Assembly: GCA_964343075.1 (NCBI GenBank)
Contig: CAYFGT010000030.1
Location: forward strand, 1-10,328
DNA from: UBA2588 sp964343075
GTDB taxonomy: Bacteria; Chloroflexota; Dehalococcoidia; Lucifugimonadales; UBA3495
Direction of reading: 5' to 3'
DNA: 10,328 bases
Under the pieces are notes generated by a model. The model had not been told where the DNA came from. It saw nothing but the letters and a program-made list of their open reading frames with translations, and ran no database searches. Position numbers and translations under genes: made by a program. Within the stretch, counting starts at the first letter, position 1; each line of letters begins with the position of its first letter. Of this stretch, positions 6,461-10,328 are shown in pieces.

Positions 6461-8350
6461 TTAGATTTCTTTTGCTTCTCCTTCTACAGTCCCGTCTTCA
6501 TCCGAATCTGTAGCATGCTGTTCTTCATTAGATTCCTGAGCTTGTTGAGAATAAACATGCTCACCTAATTTTTGAGCCGAAGCATTTAAATCTGCAGTAG
6601 CTGTCTGTATCCCTGCTATATCATTCGCCTCACTCGCGGTTTTCAATGCTTGCAATTTGTCTTCTACTTCTGTTTTTATATCTTCAGGAATGTTATCTGA
6701 ATTATCTTGAATCAATTTTTCGGTGCTGTATATGAGAGAATCAGCCTGGTTCTTGGTTTCAATCTCGGTTCTTCGCCTGCTATCTTCTTCTTCATTTGTT
6801 TTAGCATCTTCAACCATTTGCTCTATTTCTTCGTCAGATAATCCAGAATTAGATTGAATTACGATCTTTTGCTCTTTACCTGTCCCTTGGTCTTTGGCAG
6901 AAACGCTCAATATCCCATTTGCATCAATATCAAATGTTACTTCTACTTGGGGGATCCCCCTAGGAGCAGGAATGATTCCATCCAGCATAAATCTTCCTAT
7001 AGATTTATTATCTCCTGCCATTTGTCGTTCACCTTGCAGCACATGTATATCTACACTAGCTTGATTATCTGCAGCAGTGGTAAATGTCTCGGTTTTCTTC
7101 GTAGGAATGGTGGTGTTCCGGTCAATCAAAGTTGTCATCACAGAACCTAACGTTTCCAATCCCAATGTCAAAGGAGTGACATCTAATAAAACTATATCGT
7201 CTACTTCACCAGCTAATACACCCGCTTGAACCGCTGCACCCAAAGCTACAGCTTCATCTGGATTCACAGTCTTATTGGGCTCTTTCCCAAATATTTGTTC
7301 CACTTTTTCTTGCACTGAAGGCATGCGAGTCATACCACCTACCAATATCACTTCGTCGATATCATTCTTGGCTAAACCGGCATCTTGTAAAGCCTTTTCA
7401 CATGGTCCTTGGGTTCGCGTAATCAGTCCAGAAACTAGTTGATCTAATTTCGCTCTACTTAAAGTTTTAACCAAATGTTGAGGACCATTAGCATCTGCTG
7501 TTATAAAAGGTAAATTGATCTCAGTTTCAACAGTAGTAGACAATTCGATTTTAGCTCGTTCAGCAGCGTCTCTTAATCTTTGCAAAGCCATTCTATCCTT
7601 AGATAAATCAATACCTGTATCTTGCAAAAATTCCTGTGTTAACCAGTCTAAAATAGATTCGTCAAAATCATCACCACCTAAACTAGTATCTCCATTTGTA
7701 GACTTAACTTCAAACACTCCATCACCCATTTGTAAAATGGTGATATCAAAAGTTCCTCCTCCTAAATCAAATACAGCAATCGTTGCATCTGTATTAGTTT
7801 TATCAAGCCCATACGCTAATGAAGAAGCAGTAGGTTCATTAATAATCCGTAGGACTTCTAACCCAGCAATAGTCCCTGCATCTTTAGTAGCTTGTCGTTG
7901 AGTATCATTGAAATATGCGGGAACTGTGATAACAGCTTGTGTAATTCTCTCACCTAATTTTGCTTCAGCATCTTGTTTAATTTTCTGAAGAACAAAAGAG
8001 GATATCTGCGGAGGCGCATATGTTTCTTCACCCATTGTTACATGCGCATCTCCGTTTTCCGATTTCACAAGCTGATAAGGTAATCTCGATGCCAAGTCTT
8101 GTACTTCAGAATCATCAAACTTTCGACCGATCAATCTTTTAACAGAAAAAACTGTGTTTTCTGGGTTAGTTACCGCTTGCCTTTTTGCGACTTGCCCAAC
8201 ATAACGTTCACTGGATTTGACGTTAACACCCACAACTGACGGTGTTATACGACCTCCCTCAGCGTTTTCTACAACAACAGGATCTCCAGCATCTATAACT
8301 GCAGCCACTGAATTAGTAGTTCCTAAATCTATACCTAGTACTTTTGCCAT
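6461..8350 (-). CDS. dnaK: chaperone protein DnaK (Hsp70)
   Basis: A 629-residue Hsp70 of normal length. The ATPase domain (about 1-380) shows phosphate-1 GIDLGTTNSVAAV (6-18), VFDLGGGTFDITIL (193-206) and the adenosine motif ILVGGMTRMPS (335-345). The interdomain linker DDIVLLDVTPLTLGLET follows at 384-400, then the substrate-binding domain with NTTIPTKKTETFTTA (412-426) and a helical lid ending in an acidic tail. The N-terminal domain carries the 'Gram-negative type' insertion around 75-108 (RKFDDSEVQDLASRLPYQLV), which is absent from Bacillus and actinobacterial DnaK. The protein refolds client proteins using ATP, with GrpE exchanging nucleotide. It starts 19 bp after grpE with AAAGAGGT as Shine-Dalgarno. 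dnaJ does not follow, so the J-partner must be encoded elsewhere. Confidence 0.99.
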   Translation of the reverse strand: MAKVLGIDLGTTNSVAAVIDAGDPVVVENAEGGRITPSVVGVNVKSSERYVGQVAKRQAVTNPENTVFSVKRLIGRKFDDSEVQDLASRLPYQLVKSENGDAHVTMGEETYAPPQISSFVLQKIKQDAEAKLGERITQAVITVPAYFNDTQRQATKDAGTIAGLEVLRIINEPTASSLAYGLDKTNTDATIAVFDLGGGTFDITILQMGDGVFEVKSTNGDTSLGGDDFDESILDWLTQEFLQDTGIDLSKDRMALQRLRDAAERAKIELSTTVETEINLPFITADANGPQHLVKTLSRAKLDQLVSGLITRTQGPCEKALQDAGLAKNDIDEVILVGGMTRMPSVQEKVEQIFGKEPNKTVNPDEAVALGAAVQAGVLAGEVDDIVLLDVTPLTLGLETLGSVMTTLIDRNTTIPTKKTETFTTAADNQASVDIHVLQGERQMAGDNKSIGRFMLDGIIPAPRGIPQVEVTFDIDANGILSVSAKDQGTGKEQKIVIQSNSGLSDEEIEQMVEDAKTNEEEDSRRRTEIETKNQADSLIYSTEKLIQDNSDNIPEDIKTEVEDKLQALKTASEANDIAGIQTATADLNASAQKLGEHVYSQQAQESNEEQHATDSDEDGTVEGEAKEI

Positions 8351-8369
8351 TGTTTTTTACCTCTTTAAA

Positions 8370-8951
8370 TTATAAATTCGTAACTGGTTTGGCAACTACA
8401 ACTTGTGCCGGCTGTATAACTCGATCCTTAAGCTTATATCCGTTACGCAACACCTGTGTTACCACACCTGATTCATATTCATTAGTCTCTTCCGTACTCA
8501 GCGCCTCATGCTGAAGAGGATCAAACATTTGCCCCTCACATTCAATCTTAGTAACACCTTCTGAGGACAGAAATACTTCTAACTTCTTATGTATCAATTT
8601 AATACCTTCTACCCATTGGGACTCCGGGTCGTTCGTATCGGTGATTTCATTTAAATGATAAGTATCATACTGTTTTATAGCCATTTCAAATTCATCTGAC
8701 ACAGGAAGTAATTTTGAAAGTAAATTTGCATTTAGGAATTGAATATCTGTTATACGCTGTTCTTCAGTACGTTTCTTGTAATTAGCTAATTCCGCCTGCG
8801 CTCTTTGAGCCGCATCCAATTGATCTGCAGCAGTTTTTTGGGTTAATTCCAAAATCTCCTTAAGTTGATCAGTTGTCATAGATTCAACATCAATTTCCGT
8901 AACATCCTGTTCTTGATTTACTAATTCTTCTTGTGTTCTATCTTCTTCCAT
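8370..8951 (-). CDS. grpE: nucleotide exchange factor GrpE
   Basis: A 193-residue protein of normal GrpE length. Residues about 30-75 form a long charged helix (DAAQRAQAELANYKKRTEEQ), the usual dimerising coiled coil. Then come the four-helix region and the beta-wing with the family signature MFDPLQHEAL (142-151), GVVTQVLRNGYKLKDRVIQPAQVVVAKP (162-189). It releases ADP from DnaK. The first 25 residues are acidic and probably disordered. The gene lies 15 bp downstream of hspR. Its likely Shine-Dalgarno (AGGAAG, 11 nt from the ATG) overlaps the hspR stop codon, which suggests translational coupling, and dnaK follows after 19 bp. All three genes are very likely one transcript. Confidence 0.97.
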   Translation of the reverse strand: MEEDRTQEELVNQEQDVTEIDVESMTTDQLKEILELTQKTAADQLDAAQRAQAELANYKKRTEEQRITDIQFLNANLLSKLLPVSDEFEMAIKQYDTYHLNEITDTNDPESQWVEGIKLIHKKLEVFLSSEGVTKIECEGQMFDPLQHEALSTEETNEYESGVVTQVLRNGYKLKDRVIQPAQVVVAKPVTNL

Positions 8952-8966
8952 ACTATTTTTAACTTC

Positions 8967-9443
8967 CTAAATTTCTAAGGGTAAATTAAAACTGTTAAAC
9001 AAACTGTCTAATTCTAGATTCAAATTTTCGATGTTTTTTGGGCCTGTAATCAGAGCATTTAAGCGATCTTTGAATATAGAAAGATTCCCTATAATAGACA
9101 ATACAAACTCTATTCCTGCTAAATTCAATCCAACGTTTTCCATGAGATGTTTGATGACCATGAGTTTTCTAATGTCTTCCCTCGAATACAACCTCAACAT
9201 ACCAATTGTACGATTAGGAATCACCAAGCCCAATCGCTCATATTTTCTAAGGGTTTGAGGATGCATTTCTAATATCCTCGCAGCTACGCTGATGACAAAC
9301 AAACCTTCCACGTCTGGAGATTCCGAAAGTTCAGAGTGACCATCCGTGATCTCTTGAGCTCTATTCACTGTCGTATTCAGAGGGGGGAATGAGCCTAAAG
9401 GTTGTTCGGTAAAGCTTATATATATTTGCCTTTTGTTAGTCAT
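8967..9443 (-). CDS. hspR: MerR-family heat-shock repressor HspR
   Basis: A 158-residue MerR-type regulator. The winged helix-turn-helix reads FVISVAARILEMHPQTLRKY (49-68), then ERLGLVIPNRT and LRLYSREDI, then NLAGIEFVL (107-115). This is the HspR pattern; 'ISVAA....MHPQTLR.Y.RLGL..P.RT' and 'NLAGI' are diagnostic. HspR represses dnaK operons, with DnaK as co-repressor, by binding HAIR repeats, and one such repeat lies over this gene's promoter. Two oddities stand out. About 47 residues precede the DNA-binding domain, longer than in actinobacterial HspR. The wing reads TIGMLRLYS where TSGGGRRYS is usual. The C-terminal part (116-158) is leucine-rich and probably dimerises. The ATG at 9443 has only a weak Shine-Dalgarno (GGGAA), so a later start is possible. 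The gene order hspR-grpE-dnaK differs from the actinobacterial dnaK-grpE-dnaJ-hspR. Confidence 0.93.
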   Translation of the reverse strand: MTNKRQIYISFTEQPLGSFPPLNTTVNRAQEITDGHSELSESPDVEGLFVISVAARILEMHPQTLRKYERLGLVIPNRTIGMLRLYSREDIRKLMVIKHLMENVGLNLAGIEFVLSIIGNLSIFKDRLNALITGPKNIENLNLELDSLFNSFNLPLEI

Positions 9444-9469
9444 ATTCGTTTCCCATGTTTAACCAGGAC

Positions 9470-9498
9470 ATCATATAACTTGATACGCAGCGTGTCAA
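9470..9498 (-). promoter_or_regulatory. sigma70-type promoter of the hspR-grpE-dnaK operon
   Basis: On the - strand a perfect -35 TTGACA (9498-9493) is followed by a 17-bp spacer and TATGAT (9475-9470, 5 of 6 to consensus). The predicted start near 9463 gives a 20-nt leader before the hspR ATG. Its position and quality make it the strongest promoter call in the window. The -35 and most of the spacer lie inside the HspR operator. Confidence 0.85.
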
Positions 9499-9499
9499 G
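9479..9499. promoter_or_regulatory. HAIR operator (HspR-binding inverted repeat)
   Basis: The 21-bp site reads CTTGA-N11-TCAAG. The known HAIR consensus is CTTGAGT-N7-ACTCAAG, which has the same 5-bp ends with the same 11-bp separation. Bases 6-7 of each arm (TA and TG here) depart from the consensus GT/AC. The site covers the -35 box and the first part of the promoter spacer, so bound HspR would block RNA polymerase. The flanks extend the dyad imperfectly, with CATCAT on the left and ATGATATG on the right. No CIRCE element is visible. Confidence 0.85.
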
Positions 9500-9518
9500 G
9501 TTGATGATATGACTAACT

Positions 9519-9539
9519 AAATACAATCAAGTATTTTTT
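9519..9539. terminator. weak AT-rich hairpin between the oxidoreductase gene and the hspR promoter
   Basis: AAATAC (9519-9524) pairs with GTATTT (9531-9536) around a 6-nt loop. The T-run (9534-9539) is on the + strand side, whereas the selD/oxidoreductase transcript reads the - strand, where the hairpin is followed by only a short T stretch. It may weakly terminate that transcript before the heat-shock promoter, but the stem is short and holds only one G-C pair. Confidence 0.25.
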
Positions 9540-9546
9540 ACAATGT

Positions 9547-10158
9547 CTATCTAGAAAGACTTGACCAAAAACGCTCCTCTTTCCATGGATCGGCATTATT
9601 GTTATAACCATTCTTTTCCCAGAAGCCTAATTCATCATCTTTCATAAATTCAATACCATTAATCCATTTAGCACTTTTCCAGGCATATTTGCTTGGAACT
9701 ACTAATCTCAGGGGCCAGCCATTTCCTTCTCCGATTTCTTCGCCATCTCTCTTGTGTGCCAAAATACCTTCGTGCATACACACGTCCAATGGTAAATTAG
9801 TGGTATACCCTCCATAACAATGCGCCATCACAAAATTTGCTTCCGAGTCAGGCTTACACAATTCAGCTACGGTTGCAAAAAGTACCCCTTCCCACAAATT
9901 ATCTAAGTGGCTCCATTGAGTCACACAATGAAAATCTGCCGTTACTTTTTCCCATTTCAATGCCAAAAAATCTTTCCAATTAATAACAACTTCATTTTCT
10001 ACTAATCCATACAGTTTTAACTGCCATGTGTCTAGTTCTAATTTGGGAGTTTCTCCATATGTCAAAATGGGAAATTTTTCCGTCAAAAATTGCCCTGGAG
10101 GAGTTCGATCCCCTTGCAGGTGTTCAGGAACTTGTCTTATTTGATCTGGTCTTTTCAT
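9547..10158 (-). CDS. sulfite oxidase-like molybdopterin-dependent oxidoreductase (YuiH type)
   Basis: A 203-residue single-domain protein of the sulfite-oxidase fold (COG2041, Oxidored_molyb). The molybdenum-coordinating cysteine is C78 in ADFHCVTQWSHLDNLWEG (74-91). Other family landmarks are LYGLVENE (49-56), AHCYGGYTTNLPLD (112-125), GWPLRLVVPSKYAWKSAKW (147-165) and INGIEF (166-171). There is no twin-arginine signal peptide and no dimerisation or haem domain, which separates it from MsrP/YedY and from classical sulfite oxidases and points to a cytoplasmic enzyme like the short YuiH group. The substrate is unknown. The gene starts 10 bp after selD and its Shine-Dalgarno overlaps the selD stop, so the two are co-transcribed. 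C78 is encoded by a cysteine codon, so this is not a selenoprotein. Confidence 0.92.
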   Translation of the reverse strand: MKRPDQIRQVPEHLQGDRTPPGQFLTEKFPILTYGETPKLELDTWQLKLYGLVENEVVINWKDFLALKWEKVTADFHCVTQWSHLDNLWEGVLFATVAELCKPDSEANFVMAHCYGGYTTNLPLDVCMHEGILAHKRDGEEIGEGNGWPLRLVVPSKYAWKSAKWINGIEFMKDDELGFWEKNGYNNNADPWKEERFWSSLSR

Positions 10159-10164
10159 AACAGT

Positions 10165-10170
10165 CTCCTT
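10165..10170 (-). promoter_or_regulatory. ribosome binding site overlapping the selD stop codon
   Basis: On the - strand AAGGAG sits 6 nt before the oxidoreductase ATG at 10158 and shares two bases with the selD TAA. A ribosome finishing selD would stop on this site, so translational coupling of the two genes is likely. Confidence 0.75.
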
Positions 10171-10328
10171 ATTTCACTTCAATAAGCGCTGATTCTTGAG
10201 CTTTGATAGTACCAATTAGGGCAGAAGATTTCACTCCATTTTCTATGAGTTTATTCAACAATTCATCAGTTTTATCTTCTGAAACCGAAATAAGTAATCC
10301 TCCAGAAGTTTGCGCGTCACATAACAAT
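10169..10328 (-). CDS. selD: selenide, water dikinase SelD, C-terminal end (partial)
   Basis: The - strand frame is open from the window edge to a TAA at 10171-10169 and gives 52 residues. They begin LLCDAQTSGGLLISV. This is the conserved C-terminal motif of SelD (usually DPQTSGGLL) in the AIRS C-terminal domain, and the rest (DELLNKLIENGVKSSALIGTI) fits the end of that domain. SelD makes selenophosphate from selenide and ATP, for selenocysteine-tRNA or 2-selenouridine synthesis. The N-terminus, with its catalytic Cys/Sec, lies outside the window, so it cannot be told whether this SelD is itself a selenoprotein. It is followed at 10 bp by the molybdopterin oxidoreductase. Confidence 0.88.
   Translation of the reverse strand, partial: LLCDAQTSGGLLISVSEDKTDELLNKLIENGVKSSALIGTIKAQESALIEVK

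Noticed and set aside
6430..6464. Possible terminator just after dnaK (AATAA-TGGC-TTATT, then a T-run)
   Set aside because: The stem is 5 A/T pairs and the T-run is offset from it; a read-through link to the 99-residue gene is just as likely.
6335..6568. Open frame on the + strand across the dnaK end and the 99-residue gene start
   Set aside because: It overlaps two better-supported genes and the promoter between them, and shows no recognisable domain.
6854..7150. + strand open frames inside dnaK (also 7515-7901)
   Set aside because: They are opposite-strand shadows of the conserved DnaK coding sequence.
9444..9463. RNA thermometer in the hspR leader
   Set aside because: The predicted leader is only 20 nt with no stem covering the ribosome binding site; the HAIR operator already explains heat control.
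9922..9930. Selenocysteine in the oxidoreductase next to selD
   Set aside because: The active-site position is a normal cysteine codon and the frame has no internal TGA.

Overview
The window comes from an AT-rich bacterial genome. My best inference, from family content alone, is an uncultivated marine Chloroflexota relative (SAR202/Dehalococcoidia-like). The content fits: a flavin-dependent (LLM-class) monooxygenase, an enoyl-CoA hydratase end, a gamma-glutamyltransferase-family enzyme, an HspR-controlled dnaK operon, and a molybdopterin oxidoreductase next to selD. A marker-gene phylogeny would be needed to settle this.

The left part (1-4225) reads on the + strand. It holds the C-terminal end of an enoyl-CoA hydratase, then two copies in tandem of the same 309-residue class I SAM-dependent methyltransferase, an alpha/beta hydrolase (16 bp after copy 2) and a luciferase-like flavin monooxygenase. 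The methyltransferase copies look identical at the nucleotide level from the A of the start codon to 4 nt past the stop, and are joined by a 15-bp spacer that matches neither outer flank. The methyltransferase-hydrolase-monooxygenase set looks like a small catabolic or modification cassette; its substrate cannot be told from sequence.

The rest (4248-10328) reads on the - strand and converges on the cassette at a 10-bp perfect hairpin. In transcription order it holds: the end of selD; a cytoplasmic sulfite-oxidase-fold molybdopterin oxidoreductase whose Shine-Dalgarno overlaps the selD stop; then hspR-grpE-dnaK; an unrecognised 99-residue acidic protein; an intrinsic terminator; and a gamma-glutamyltransferase-family protein. 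The chaperone operon is the best-resolved regulatory unit. A TTGACA-N17-TATGAT promoter is overlaid by a 21-bp HAIR-type inverted repeat (CTTGA-N11-TCAAG), which predicts direct autorepression by HspR. dnaJ is not next to the operon.

No tRNA, rRNA, CRISPR array, transposase or phage gene is visible, and no stretch over 300 bases lacks a gene. I do not see a wholly new system. The items most worth a second look are the CDS-bounded perfect duplication, the terminator abutting the gamma-glutamyltransferase Shine-Dalgarno, and the small unknown gene after dnaK.
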